64,000 bases of DNA from Stenopsyche tienmushanensis (GCA_008973525.1 WACJ01000059.1:1-64000); one strand, 5' to 3'; shown: positions 1 through 11,430, numbered from the stretch's first letter. The notes: generated from the sequence alone by a model not told the origin. Translations and numbers: made by a program.

Positions 1-90
1 AAACTTGATTCCTTTTTCAAAGTAGGATTACTGCGATGGTATCAAACAGCAGCGTTACTTCACGACGAGTGTCCAAAGACAATTAAATAA
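1..90 (+). pseudogene. Tigger-like transposase, C-terminal 29 codons (partial)
   Basis: Frame 1 is open from the window edge to a TAA at 88-90. It begins KLDSFFKVGLLRWY and ends CPKTIK. The LDSFF string close to the C-terminus is a recurrent feature of Tigger transposases, and a Tigger-type terminal repeat follows about 160 bp later. The catalytic DDE/D region would lie upstream of the window. Whether the full gene is intact is unknown. The family call rests on the combination of C-terminal motif and TIR. Confidence 0.55.
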
Positions 91-252
91 AATTTAGTTA
101 CTGTTTTGCATTTTTTATTTATATCTAAATATGCATATTGTATTTTCAAAAAAAAGTTTTTTGGTTTAAACCTATTTTTATATAACGGATTTTTTGGGCT
201 TTAACGGACACCCCGTCCCCCCAATTAGTCCTTCATATCGAGGTTTTTACTG
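1..252 (+). mobile_element. 3' end of a Tigger/pogo-like DNA transposon
   Basis: The window opens inside the element. It holds the last codons of a transposase (separate entry), about 160 bp of AT-rich 3' sequence, and a terminal inverted repeat. Read on the - strand from 252, the terminus starts CAGTAAAAACCTCGATAT, the CAGT plus ACCTCGATAT form common at Tigger/pogo ends. It is followed by TA at 253-254, the expected target dinucleotide of this superfamily. The 5' part lies outside the window, so activity cannot be judged. It sits about 100 bp upstream of a MADD exon, inside the upstream intron. Confidence 0.75.
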
Positions 253-351
253 TATCAATTTATATAGGTTGGCCACATTATGCCTAAAATTTTAATGAAA
301 TTAAACGAAAGTAAATGAAAGATATATGAAACATCTGTAATATATTTTCAG

Positions 352-516
352 TGCAAAGCATTATATTATTGCATAAAAGATGCTATGGAAAGGGGCGGAG
401 GCGGAGGCGTCGGAGCCGAGCTCGGTGGTGAGTTTCCCATTCAAGATTGCACTACAGGTGAAGGTGGCCTTCATTCAAGTCTGTATGGAAGGGGTTGGGT
501 TTACTCTTTCAACATA
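352..516 (+). CDS. MADD: MADD / Rab3-GEF exon (C-terminal PH-like region, part 1)
   Basis: MADD is a DENN-domain guanine nucleotide exchange factor for Rab3/Rab27 that also binds the type-1 TNF receptor through a death-domain-like region. It acts on vesicle membranes. This exon has 55 codons in phase 0. It contains [20 protein letters not shown] and then [16 protein letters not shown]. Vertebrate MADD has the same order: a Cys-x-x-x-Tyr-Tyr helix ending in AME, a Gly/Ala linker, ELGGEFPVQD and GEGGL. The acceptor is TATTTTCAG at 343-351 and the donor is GTAAGG at 517. The DENN and death-domain exons lie upstream, outside the window. The glycine run is longer than I recall in vertebrates. Identification is by remembered family sequence, not by a search. 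Confidence 0.9.
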
Positions 517-2035
517 GTAAGGTAGGACGATATATTTATTTTTCTTATATTCATTTTTGAATTTTTAGTGTTTGTGCATTTAATTGAATTTTAAGTATTC
601 ATTCTCAACGCTTTTACTTCTCAACCTAAATTAAATCTGAAATTATGAGGCGATCATGAAAATAATAATCTTTGAACTTGCATAATGTCTCTTCTTGATT
701 TTTTTTATATTCCTGATTGATTATATTTCACATGCGTACTGCCGATATGAATTTAATAGATGTGGTTGAATTCAGGTCCCTGTGAAATATTGTCAATTGA
801 TGTCTTGTGAAAGGAGAGTCATAATGTTATTGAGCTCATGAAATCAAAATTATCTTAATGCAGTTTCAATATTGTGAAGCCAATTTTTTACTATTAAGCT
901 TATTGCTCTGCAATTGCTTATTAAATTTTATCAATGGGATGCTTAAGTGTGGACAAGATTGTAATTTGTCTCTCATAATTACTATATATTTATATGAATT
1001 TTGTATTGAAAATAAATTCTCCTTTCTTATCTTTGTATTTATTTAAAATAAGTAACTATTTTTATATACATTTCAGCAAACCAGAATTATAAGAAAGCAT
1101 CACTTTTTTATTACTAGTTAAATAACGTGAAGATTTTGTATTGTTTTTACTAAGTAGGGATGTAATAAGATTTAAATATATACATTAATTTCTCAGTAAT
1201 TATTCAGGGTTCAACTTCTGCAACTATAGTGCATGGAAGTCTGTGGTACGATGATAAAATGACTAAATGTATCTAAATGTTTTTCTCCAAATATACAGTA
1301 GTGTTTTATTTGTATTTATGTTTTAAATATGTTATATTTTGAGAGATTTAATGATTTTTTTAAATATTGAGGTAATATAGGAATTAATAAATGTACAAAA
1401 TATTTACTTATACGAATTTAACTATAGTAGTTGTTATTAATATTTGGCGATAAAAAAATGTTCAATTGAAATTGAGTAATTCACTTTCATAGCTTAAACA
1501 AATACATTGTTTTACCAGACATGTTTACTAATAAATTTATCTAATGACGCTGAAAGAAGGCTTTATGATAATATTTTTTTTCATTCATATTTGGATTTTA
1601 ATCAAAATACTGGACAAACTTTTTGATGCAAGATTAATTTATATATCTTCTTTTGTAAAATACCAAATTATTTTCCAAAAGAAGCTTATTCCCGTAATAA
1701 AAAATTATGTTGCCAGTATAGCTTGCGTGCTACAGACACTTTTACCACATAGCATGTGTTCTATAATCTATTTAAATTGCATATTTCATTTAATAATAAA
1801 AAATACTGCCTTATGTTAATTTTAATATTTTTTTTGTCATTATGTCCTTTGGAGGTATATTTTTTATTTAGAATTTATCATTAATATTTCTCTAGCATAA
1901 TAGTATTTAATAATGCACAATAAAATGGAGAACATCTGTTTCAGATTTACATATTCTATAAAAAGTTAAGGGACATATTATATTAGGCTGAGCCTTAATA
2001 TTTGGGTTAACTTAAAATTTGGGTATTCAGATGTA

Positions 2036-2298
2036 CAGGGCAGGGAAACTACCTTATTTTGAAAATGAATAACACAAACGATATTCACATAATTGAGGTG
2101 ACCTCCGTTCCGGTGAATGCATTGAGATATTCGAGTTTGGAAAAAGCTTTGAGTCGAGAGAAGCTTCAAATATAATTTAAAAAAAATAAAAACTTTAGTA
2201 GTCTCACTGTAATATGGAAAAAAAAAATTAAACCGATATCGCCTATACTGTTTGTGTTATTGATTTTTGAAATAAGGTAGTTTTCCAGCCGCATACTG
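2036..2298. mobile_element. 263-bp MITE with ~45-bp terminal inverted repeats
   Basis: The left end (2036 on) begins CAGGGCAGGGAAACTACC and continues through CTTATTT and AATAACACAAAC. The right end, read on the - strand from 2298, begins CAGTATGCGGCTGGAAAAC and continues through CTACCTTATTT and AATAACACAAAC. The arms match over roughly 45 bp with a few substitutions and small gaps. Both outer edges are followed by TA, and there is no 8-bp duplication, so a Tc1/mariner-pogo type non-autonomous element fits better than hAT. It has no coding capacity. Confidence 0.7.
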
Positions 2299-4099
2299 TA
2301 TTTCTTTATCTATAATCATTGCAATGAAAGTATTTTAAAATTAACTTAAACATTAAGTTAAATAAGTCCTTTTCAAATAAATATTTTTTGAATATATAGA
2401 AGTAGAACACTTGAGCGACTATAACATGCAAGCTATAATAGCTCCTATATATGCCGAGTGAACCCAAAAATAATTCAAACTCATATAATTCTGAATGATT
2501 TTGGAACTTGTATGATCTTAAATTTCAACGATCAAATACATAATAGCAATATAAAGCACTTTATTGAAAATCTACAAGAAATATTGCATCAAATTGTGAC
2601 TGATACTTTAAAATATTCTTCTCAATTTAAAATGATCCACTTCTGAATATAAATCGAAAAATGAATTTTATAACCTTCTTGAATTTTGCACTAGTCAAAT
2701 GATTATTAATAAAAGAATAATATTGTTAATTTATAAAATTTATGTGAATATATTTAAAATCAAATACTGATCGAATTGTGTGAATAAGGGATGATAAATT
2801 TACATGCCCGTATTAGAATAAATTACTGGTTTGAAACTAAAATTAAATAAATCATTCAACTTTTGAAACATGTTTTTGCAATCCTCTTCAGTAATGTAAA
2901 ATACCTTGTTCAGTGTTCTAAATTTTATTTAAAATTACAACGATAATGCGCCATTTATTATATAAAAGTGGGGAATGAAAATGAGGATGAAGTATTTTTA
3001 TTCAATAAAGAATTCATGTGTAAATTTTATCGTTTACGATTGAATCGATACATTTTAATTTATCGTACTGATGTAACAAATTTTTGATTAAGCAGAAAAC
3101 TTCTCTAGATAATGTATTTTGGTCACAATGTTATTGGGATCTCCTTTTATTGATATAGTTTTTTAAACATTTTTTTGTTGTACTTTAGGATTTTATTTTG
3201 CATTAACCTAATATTCAAATGATTATGTTCTGAATATGATGGTATCGTTTTGATGGAATCGATTGAATTCCATGTCATATTTCTCATTCATTTATTTTCT
3301 CTGAAATTTTATGTATAGAAATAAGCAACCACCGATTTTGTAATTTGGAAAGTAAAATTGTGTAATCCTAATTATTCATTGCAAGGACCACTCAAAATTT
3401 CCCATATCCGTATTGATTAACATAATAAAGAATGTGTTATACAATGATTATTGTGATGCATCGTACCTTTTTCTTCATTTACAAGACAATTCTTAAATTT
3501 GATCCCTGCTCGCATTTTGCTTGCAACCTTGTAATCATCTATTTATTATATTCTTTGATTTGACTTTTGATTTCGTCTCTCTAAACATCATTTTGGTCGT
3601 AAGTTTGACATTATTTTACCTTATTTTTATACATGGCTTAGATTAAAATTCCATTTCATATATATACATAAATATATATATTTTAAATTAAGACTTGCAT
3701 ATATTTGACGGTCTTTACCAAGAAATAATGGTTTCTTGGTTTCAGTGTTTTGCATGCTGCTATCTGTTGGCCTTCTATATTCTTCTATATTTGCTAAATA
3801 ATATCTATTGAATGATAACTGAATATTTAAATTTAAACTACTTAATTCTGTCATTGTTTTATAGTTTTTTTTTGTTGTAAAAGATTAAAGATTGATTAAA
3901 CTCTTAAAATTGAAGCAAAAAATATAATTATATACGGCAAATCAATTGAACAAAAATGAGCTTTTTCATTAAAAATATAATGAAAATATATCAATGAACA
4001 ATGGAAAAGCTCCGCCAGTAGCTTAGGAACTTTTGAGATGGTCCTTGGGTGTTGCACAATAAAAATAGGTAACTACCTCAATCGGTTATTTAAACCTCT

Positions 4100-5010
4100 C
4101 TATCGTGTATCAGTCAGGCGCGGCATGTAAGTGATCCCGCACCCCCGAGTGACCTAACTGCATATGATCTGCATATAGTTTGCAGTGAACTAATGTAATA
4201 TTTTTGTTTTGTTTTGCGTTTGTCTGGATTCGCCGTGTGACCGGTCCGCTGCTGACCGTCAGGATTTTGAGGTACAGAGTGATTCTCGTTCGTTCTCATG
4301 TCTGTCCGCTACACACACTGTCACTTCATCACGTCGTTAGACTGATCTGTCTTATATATATTTAGCAACTGACTGTATTAGAGTAGAGGGCTTTTCCTGT
4401 AGTTTTTGAGGCTTATGATCCATTTGATCTTTTTAGCATCCTTTTAGTTGTAATTTCTTGCAATTAACCCTCACAAAAAACTTTTGATTTTTTTACATTA
4501 TTCTTATTTAATTAATTAATAAGTCATTTTAGCGGTGTTTATTACTTAACAAATGTATCATATGTGAATCACTTATTTACTTCATGTGTGTCAGAGTTTT
4601 ATATAACCCTGTGTTAAGTGCGGCAATTAGAATGACGCATGCCACTGACTAGAATCCCTGGAAGAGCTACCCCGGGTGGGGAAACAGCTTCTACCGGGCG
4701 CAGCCACCTATCCTCCTGTGCATCACCCCATTCTTGCGCATCTAAACTACTCTTATTCAAAATTATTTATCATCCAGATATTTTCTGTTCTGACTGGTAA
4801 TATTTGGTGTCATTTGTCGTTTTAGAAGAGCAACATGTCAATGGTTACATGGTTTTTGTTTAGTTACTGGCTCCAATTTTTAGTGCAAGGTTACATATAT
4901 AATACTAGAGCAGACCATCTCTTAAGTTTCATGGCTCAACTCTGGCTGAGCGGAGTAAGCCGTGGTCTCGCTGGCTGATGACTGTTGCATCTCAATTTGC
5001 TCGGTCGCTG
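4100..5010. other. GC-richer block within the MADD intron, origin unclear
   Basis: Three stretches (about 4110-4320, 4620-4740, 4900-5010) are much less AT-rich than the rest of the intron. On the - strand a 61-codon frame (4114-4299) follows a TATATAAG-like box near 4350-4360, the arrangement of an LTR or TE promoter, but I recognise no retroelement protein. At 4665-4700 there is a stem-loop built on CCCC-GGGT-GGGG. It could be a degraded transposon or an intronic regulatory element. Confidence 0.3.
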
Positions 5011-5489
5011 ACCGATTTTTTTTTACACTTTCCTTCACTTCATCTTCCACTTGCATGCCGCAGCCTTCATTATGCTTCATTGCTTGGCTTTTAAAAATCT
5101 AACTGTAGTAAGAGTGGCTGTTGCAAGATTACATTTGAAATATACAATTATTTGAAATTTACTAACATTGTTAAAATTGATGATACAACTTTTGACACAA
5201 AAAGATTAACTAAAACAATATAACACTTACTTATTAAATAATCCCATGCATAGTGATATGACTTATTATATGAGTAGCGGCACAGTTCAGCATGTCACTT
5301 TCAAGTAGGTTTTTTGTTTTGTCTTTATATTTACATAAAAGAGAATGAGGATTTAATAGAAATCAGTGATAAAAGAGTCCATTGCTTTGAAGAGTTTTCA
5401 ACTCTTAGCTTTACACAGACACATTAGATAATCACTTTTGTCATATGTACAGATAGCAACAATCAGCTTAAATTTTTCTTTTTTTGCAG

Positions 5490-5562
5490 TTTTTCGTACG
5501 ACTGGATCACATCAGGAAGTGCTTTACCCAGAAAGGAGGAATATTCATTCTAGAAGAATTTA
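5490..5562 (+). CDS. MADD: MADD exon (PH-like region, part 2)
   Basis: This exon has 73 bp: 24 codons plus one base. It starts FFVRLDHIRKCFTQKGG and ends ILEEF, and the next codon is split across the splice. Vertebrate MADD has the equivalent FIELNHIKKCNTVKG...VLEEF. The acceptor TTTTTTGCAG is strong and the donor is A|GTAAGA. The exon encodes strands of the C-terminal PH-like fold. The intron that follows is only 108 bp, in contrast to the 5-kb intron before it. Its frame fits both neighbours exactly. Confidence 0.9.
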
Positions 5563-5670
5563 GTAAGACGTTTTAAAAATATAATCTCAAATTTATGAAT
5601 TGTACAATATGTAAAAAAACGTGTTAATTGAATTTCATAATTCTGAATGTATTTTTCAATTCTTTTCTAG

Positions 5671-5717
5671 ATCCAAAGACTAGACAAGTGATTCAGAGAA
5701 AATATAAATCTTCTATG
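5671..5717 (+). CDS. MADD: MADD micro-exon (PH-like region, part 3)
   Basis: This 47-bp exon encodes NPKTRQVIQRKYKSSM; the first base of the Asn codon comes from the preceding exon. It corresponds to the vertebrate segment EIKEVVSHKYKTPM, with the conserved Lys-Tyr-Lys followed by a Met. The acceptor is TTCTTTTCTAG and the donor is ATG|GTGAGT. At under 50 bp with no independent open frame of note, it is recognisable only through family similarity and frame continuity, and gene finders would easily miss it. Confidence 0.88.
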
Positions 5718-7425
5718 GTGAGTAACATTTTAAGCAAATTATATTTTTGTTTGAAGTTGTCATGAAATTGTGCTTAATTCATAGAATATTTGTATTTAGT
5801 ATTAATATGTATCGTTTAAACGATCAAGTAAATTTTTTGTTACGTTTTTTAATATTTTTTGTGTTACAGTTTTTAAACTATTTTATATTTTATTGACCTG
5901 TTTTAACGTTTAATATCTAAATATCAGGATTGAGCAAACACTATACCAAAAATATTTAATGTTTTTATTAAATCTAGAACAGGGTACAAAATTTTCGAAA
6001 GTATATTTAAATATTGCAAATATTTAATTTCATAATGTTATGTTTTTTAAGGTAAGGATTAATGTGGATAATAATTTTCTAATAAAACTTATAGATTATA
6101 TTTTGCGTTCTGTATGAATCATCCATGCATTTAAAGAACGCTTAAAAAAAGTGAAATATTTTCCAAGTATTAGTATGCGTTTGAATATACACAATTTAAG
6201 AGTATTATTAGCTTGATAGATACCATTGCAGGATAGTTTTAAGTCTCATGGATTGTGCTCATATGTTTTTTTAAATTTTACCAGCCCATGTAGCCTTTGG
6301 TCATTTTCACATTCACTTTCAATTTCACATGCATTTATTTGAAAATTGGACCTCGTTATTATAATCAATATATTATATTTTATAGCTCTTGAGGTTGTTT
6401 ATAATTATTAAGAGAAACCTTAGTTTTCATTTTAAATGTTTTGTAACCATTCGCTAGAATAAAACGTTAAGCTACAATTAATTTTGAAAGTGCACTAATG
6501 TGATAAAATCTGAGATGTTAATCATTTTTTAAAGTATGATAGATATTATTACAACTTCATTTGATTAAATATTGTATTTTTTATGTTGTTTAACGTTGTT
6601 AACCCTTTCAAACCGGAGGACATACAAACTACGCTTTAATGTAAATTCACTTTTCTGTCAGCTCCGCCGCAGGGTGTAACAAGCTTGACAATGAACCAGG
6701 TTTAATAAATGAAACTCAACACTGTTGATAGCACACAATATTCGTTCATTTCTTCGGAATATTTCTTAATGTTCAACTTGCATGGTATCTGCTTGCATGA
6801 GTTGGGGTACCTTTATAGCACGAATTTGTCATCGATGCAAGAGTGTACGCAAGTCGAGTGGGACGCAAGACACCCGTCTCTGTCTCACAATTTCCGGTTC
6901 GATAGGGTTAAATGCTTAATTTTGAATGGAAGCTTTTACAAAATATTAATGAATAATTCTTTATGTTGCATTGTATTTTTTGATTGTATTTGCTTTGCAT
7001 GATTTTTTAGGCATCTGAAATAACTAAATCTCTACATCGGTATTTTTCAATTGCGATAATGCACCAAATGAACGAAGAAATTGTAGAATGAAAGCATGTA
7101 TTGCATTTTTTTTGAAGATTTGTGTTTTATTTCATGCAAGCTTTGCAAATTGTAAGCATTTGTTTTTGTGTTTTATTTTTCAATTTATTATTTCTTTATT
7201 TGTTATATGTTTTAGTTACTTGCTTTTTTAAAGGTATTTAAAGATTGCATGTAAGGGATGTTTATTGATCACAAAAGTTGTTTAACTGACACATAATTAG
7301 AACGGGTGGTGTATATTTAATAAAAAATAAAGTAAGTGTTTTTTAAATATAGAGTTTTATAATTAATCACACCTTAATAGAGTATTTCTGATGACTGTAA
7401 ATTGACATTAATGTTTTATTTTCAG
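5718..7425 (+). other. MADD: MADD intron (1.7 kb)
   Basis: The intron starts GTGAGT and ends TTTTCAG at 7425. It is AT-rich and carries a TTAA-flanked piggyBac-like MITE at 6603-6907. The 97-codon open frame at 6709-7002 starts inside that MITE and runs out of it, so it is not a gene. Confidence 0.85.
6603..6907. mobile_element. 305-bp piggyBac-like MITE
   Basis: The left end reads CCCTTTCAAACCGGA (6603-6617). The right end on the - strand reads CCCTATCGAACCGGA (6907-6893), identical at 13 of 15 positions. Both ends are flanked directly by TTAA (6599-6602 and 6908-6911), the target duplication specific to piggyBac insertion, and CCCT is the typical piggyBac terminus. The interior has no transposase and is less AT-rich than the intron around it. 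Size and structure fit a non-autonomous copy mobilised in trans. Confidence 0.78.
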
Positions 7426-8024
7426 GCTGACCAGATATGCTACGCAGTGTTATGCGTTTTCTCTTATTTAGCAGCAGGGCAAGATCAGAAAAAACAAATT
7501 CTTCAGCAAGCTGCAAGAGGTCCATCAGAACAACATGACTCCGAAACAGAATCAGATAAACCTAGTCAAGTTTCTGCCATGTCAACTGCGTCATCCACAA
7601 CATCCAGTCCAGTATATAAGAATACTGTTGCATCGCGAAGACTCTCTGAAAACGATCCTTCTTTTGTCACACCATCTGTAAAACCTTCATCTATTCCTAC
7701 ATCTCGCACTGATAATGAAAGAGTATCTTATAAGTCTCCATCGTTAGAACAGAGAAATGAGTTTAATTCTTCACAAACTAATGTAGGTGGAAATCCTCCT
7801 CCACGTCATCCACCTCCACCTTTAATACCACCCAGGCAGAATTCACAAACTAATGTAGTTCTAGGAAATCAGCAATCAACTTCAGATAACTCAAGACAAA
7901 CACAAAGTATTGCCCCTCTAAGACAAATGAGTCAAGGTCCACCTCCGGCAATTCCACCGCGACGCGCACCTCCACCACTAGGCATAGGTCGTCATAATAC
8001 TATGCCTGACTCTCAAGAGTTAAG
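7426..8024 (+). CDS. MADD: MADD exon (end of PH-like region and Pro-rich tail)
   Basis: This exon has 599 bp. The first residues, ADQICYAVLCVFSYLAAG, match the last helix of the MADD PH-like domain (vertebrate AHEICYSVLCLFSYVAA). Then follows a long low-complexity tail rich in Ser, Gln, Pro and Thr. Two class-II SH3-ligand motifs (PxxPxR) are visible: one in PPPPLIPPRQ and one in PPAIPPRR. An in-frame ATG lies upstream at 7402 but is intronic, because the acceptor TTTTCAG sits at 7419-7425. The donor AG|GTTAGA at 8025 is weak. Reading through it would add only Leu-Glu before a stop, so intron retention would give a shorter isoform. Confidence 0.88.
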
Positions 8025-8128
8025 GTTAGAATAACTTCTTTGAAATCATTGATACATAACAAATGATATAAAAGTTTTATATATTCAATTTCATTACACA
8101 CAATTATTTTCAACATTTTGATTAAAAG

Positions 8129-8438
8129 GTCAACAACCAATACACAACAGTCTGCTGCTTATCAAAACTCATCAAACCAGTCAAGCACATCATCCATTCA
8201 ACAGCAATCATCGGGAAGTCCTAATTTATCACAGAGTCCACCCAGACGTTTAGGTCAACGTCAGGGATCAATTTCCGGACCATATTCAGGTCCCAACCCG
8301 TTTGTAACTCCACAAAGAACGGCTGAGTTTGTTATACCTCAAAGACATAACAGTCAGAGAGGCGGAGGGTCTCAGCTTACTAGACAATCATCCCAATCAT
8401 CAAATGAAATGGCTGGAAGTCCACCTAGAAGACGCTGA
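8129..8438 (+). CDS. MADD: MADD terminal coding exon
   Basis: The 310-bp last coding exon completes a split Arg codon (AG|G) and runs to TGA at 8436-8438. It encodes about 100 residues rich in Ser, Gln, Pro and Arg, including SPPRR and ending SPPRRR. The acceptor is ATTAAAAG at 8121-8128 with a poor pyrimidine tract, in keeping with the weak donor before it. With this exon the five exons total 1194 bp (397 codons plus stop), with no frame error. No conserved domain is visible. I do not recall this tail from vertebrate MADD, which ends soon after the PH-like domain, so it may be lineage-specific. Confidence 0.82.
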
Positions 8439-9330
8439 CAAGGGAGATTATCGTTACCACTTATTTATGGAGATGATGAAATGGATGCTTGTGTAGTTCC
8501 ATATTGTTTGCCATGGAGATTAAGATAGAATAATTATATTAGAATTTTAATCTTTAACCGAGACCCGTAAAATGGTCGTAATTATTTTTGAACCTATTAA
8601 TATAAAACGTATTTATAAGATATTGATCACTAGAAACTCCTTTCAAAATTTTGTTTCTAAACATGCAATATATCCATTAAATATAACGTGCTTTTTAGAG
8701 TAATATGTACATAGTATTTGTTTCGCACTCCTATGGTAACGATTTTTATTTTGATTGTGGTAATAAAAAAATGTTAAAAAATGTATATTCTAAATGTTCT
8801 TTAAACTTGTAATATTTTTTCATTATTTTGAAACTATTTGTAAATGTAGCTTGTAAAAGAGTTTGAATACTTGGTAGTGATTTTGTTTATTGTTACATAA
8901 TATGTTAATCAAGAAAGTAATCTTGCTAAAATAATTTATTGATATAAATATATTTAATAGATGAGAACAATAATTGATTTAAAAATATTGTACGCAGTTT
9001 AAGTTAATACTAAAAAAGGACTGGTGCAAGAGTTGTCTTGTGTGTGAGGCGATGTTTAAAATGTATGCATGCATATATTCAAATAGATGCATATTGGAAA
9101 AAAATGGAAATCAAACAGTATTTTTTGTGTATTTTAAATGAAATATTGAAAAGCATTAGTGGGTGTGATGATTACTATAGGTTATCCAAAATATGTATGT
9201 GTAAATAACTGACACCAATTTATGGAAATATCGATTGATTTGTTGATAGATAAGAAGAGTTCATAAGAAAGTGAATGAATCTTAAAATAAATATATATGT
9301 TTTGTTATATTTTGTTGTTTTGTAAATACT
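8439..9330 (+). other. MADD: Probable MADD 3' UTR
   Basis: AT-rich, with no frames of note. AATAAA-type signals occur at 8762-8767 and 9286-9291. The second is followed by a long T/GT-rich stretch (about 9295-9330), the usual downstream element, so I take the main cleavage site to be near 9310. Further AATAAA copies lie beyond, to about 10.1 kb, so longer 3' UTRs are possible. Confidence 0.5.
9286..9291 (+). terminator. MADD: Candidate MADD polyadenylation signal
   Basis: This is a canonical AATAAA. Within 15-40 bp downstream lies TGTTTTGTTATATTTTG-type GT-rich sequence. It is chosen over the earlier signal at 8762 because of that downstream element. Poly(A) signals are common by chance in DNA this AT-rich. 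Confidence 0.4.
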
Positions 9331-11340
9331 CTTGTTTATTTAGCAATTAGATAGTTTTATATATGCAAAGTAATGCAAAATGCCGAAAGGATTCTTCTCT
9401 TCTCAATAAGAGTTGTCTGAACTATTTTCGTAAAGATATAAGAAATTCTAAATAAATTTTTGTATATTGTGTTGTATGATATTATATATGAAAGCTTTCA
9501 AATTTTACTATAAAATTTCATGTTGCATGTATTTTGCAACTTATTTTCTGTGATCCCTTAGAATTAGAAATTTATTTCATACAATCAAAATGTTTAATGT
9601 TTATGGCTTTTTGTTGCAATTTTGATATTTTTAAGCATTAAAACTATGAATTTTAATGATATTATTTCTTCTTTCAAAAATGTATAGTGTCCATGACAAT
9701 CGACTATCTAAGCTTTTCAGAATCAAATATACTTTAACACAAATTAATAATTTTGTTTAGATTAAACGAGTCATATATTAGTTTTATCCAATGTTTCCGA
9801 TGATGCTCTTGATTATTAAAAGAAGCATTCATTTACTCAAGATAGAGTATTTTTTTAATTGCAAATATTCAATAATAAATGAAAGATTAATTTATTAATG
9901 AATTTGAACTGAGGTTTTAACGCATTTTTCATGTACATCAAATGAAAGTTAAAGCTGTGTTTTCAGATTAATTTTAATATACAGCAGTTGCTAAATAAGT
10001 CTTATTTATTTTGTATAGTAAATGTTATAGGGACCCTGCCTTGATGTCGTAAATCAATGAATATCTATGTAAAATAGCAATAAAATTCTGTGTATATAGA
10101 GTTAATAAACCGCTTTTCTCGGTGGACTATTAAAACATTAAGTTTATCATGTCTCATATCATCAGTAAAAAAATAAATTTGATGTAGAAATTATGTATTG
10201 AAAAGGTTTTTATTGGAAAAGTCGTAAAAAGGGTAGAACCAATACAGAGGTCTTTTCATACAGGACCTGTTATAACATTCAAGTCATTGCATATCATATT
10301 ATGAAAATATACAAAATAAAAATGTTAATGTTGGATATTTCATCTGAATTCATCAAAAAGTTGATTTTGATTAAACATAAAATCGTGAATGTCTTTCAAT
10401 AAAATCAAAATATTTTGTTGTGTACCAAATATATTAATCTCTCACGTTGAATGAAAATAATAAGGTTTGTGCTGACCATAATTTTTAAATTATACCAATA
10501 AAAGATGGCTTTATTAAAGTGTTATTTTATTTATAGAAGTACTTGATTTTGAGAGTAATACTGCTCTAAAATATGGGAAGAATTCCATTCCACGCGCCGA
10601 AAGAACATGAATTTGTTCATAGATTAGACATCAAAGGATCTTGACAAGTTTTCGAGCTCAAAGGGATTCTTAATATTCATGCTTAAGCTAGTTCCATAAT
10701 CTGTAGTAATAGATTTTGCCACTATTCCAGTCTTTGACATGGGTAAAATTCTAAATTTATAGACACAGGGAAACTTAGCTGATGTTCGTTATTAATTTGA
10801 AGTAACATAATATATTTTGATATATTATAATTTCTCAAATACTGTAGGCGAACACAAAATTTTCGCTTAGGAATAAATTATGAAATTATATAACAGCATG
10901 TTGGTATTTTATGAGCCGTCGAAAATTATGTACGTATTGATGTGAAATCGTATATTAATAATTTCCAGTTGAATATTTGCCTGAAATTATGGAAATACCT
11001 TCAAAATTGCGATAAGAATGTAGTTAACGCTTTCAAAATAAAAGTAGATTTTATACATTTATAAACACAATCAAATCTAAGTTAATATTATTGTAGGATT
11101 CGGTTTCTATCAAAAGTTACCCAACAATATTGACACGTGGATGGAAACTGATTTTGAGAAATTTGTTGTTATTCGAGAGGAATTCGATTTAGACATTTCG
11201 TGACATAAAATTTCCTGCAAAAGGGTTTTGCGTATCTACAGCTCGTACTTTATTTCCCGGATGCGCCCTTGATTAAATTTATCCTGAAAAAGTACTCTCA
11301 TATGTATAAAAAGGATGCTGAAAATCTTACCTGACAACCT
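9331..11340. other. AT-rich intergenic DNA, no gene seen
   Basis: It holds scattered AATAAA signals and no recognisable protein or RNA gene. A 40-codon frame at about 11081-11203 (+) has a slightly protein-like composition (WMETDFEKFVVIREEF) but begins right after a stop and has no splice context. It may be a worn transposon remnant together with the repeat that follows. Confidence 0.5.
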
Positions 11341-11344
11341 GTCG

Positions 11345-11430
11345 TGTGAGCTCAACTGACAAATCGACAAAAAATCGAGTTTTATTCTCATTTAAAAACT
11401 TTCTGCGACCCCAAAATATTCATCTTCGGA
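11345..11430. repeat. Dispersed repeat, copy 1 (partner at about 51.1 kb)
   Basis: The segment containing CGACCCCAAAATAT (11406-11419) resembles 51105-51205 over roughly 90 bp. It has the same order of an AAAA-rich stretch, CGACCCCAAAATAT, then TTYGG. Divergence is high. Probably an old interspersed repeat. Confidence 0.35.

Larger units (their letters stand above)
517..5489 (+). other. MADD: MADD intron (about 5.0 kb)
   Basis: The intron runs from GTAAGG at 517 to TTTTTTGCAG at 5480-5489. It is AT-rich throughout except for a GC-richer block at about 4100-5010. It contains a TA-flanked MITE at 2036-2298. Open frames inside it are short, AT-driven and lack domain similarity, so I read none as genes. 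Confidence 0.85.

Noticed and set aside
6709..7002. 97-codon open frame in the MADD intron
   Set aside because: It starts inside the piggyBac-like MITE and runs past its right end into intron; a composition artefact.
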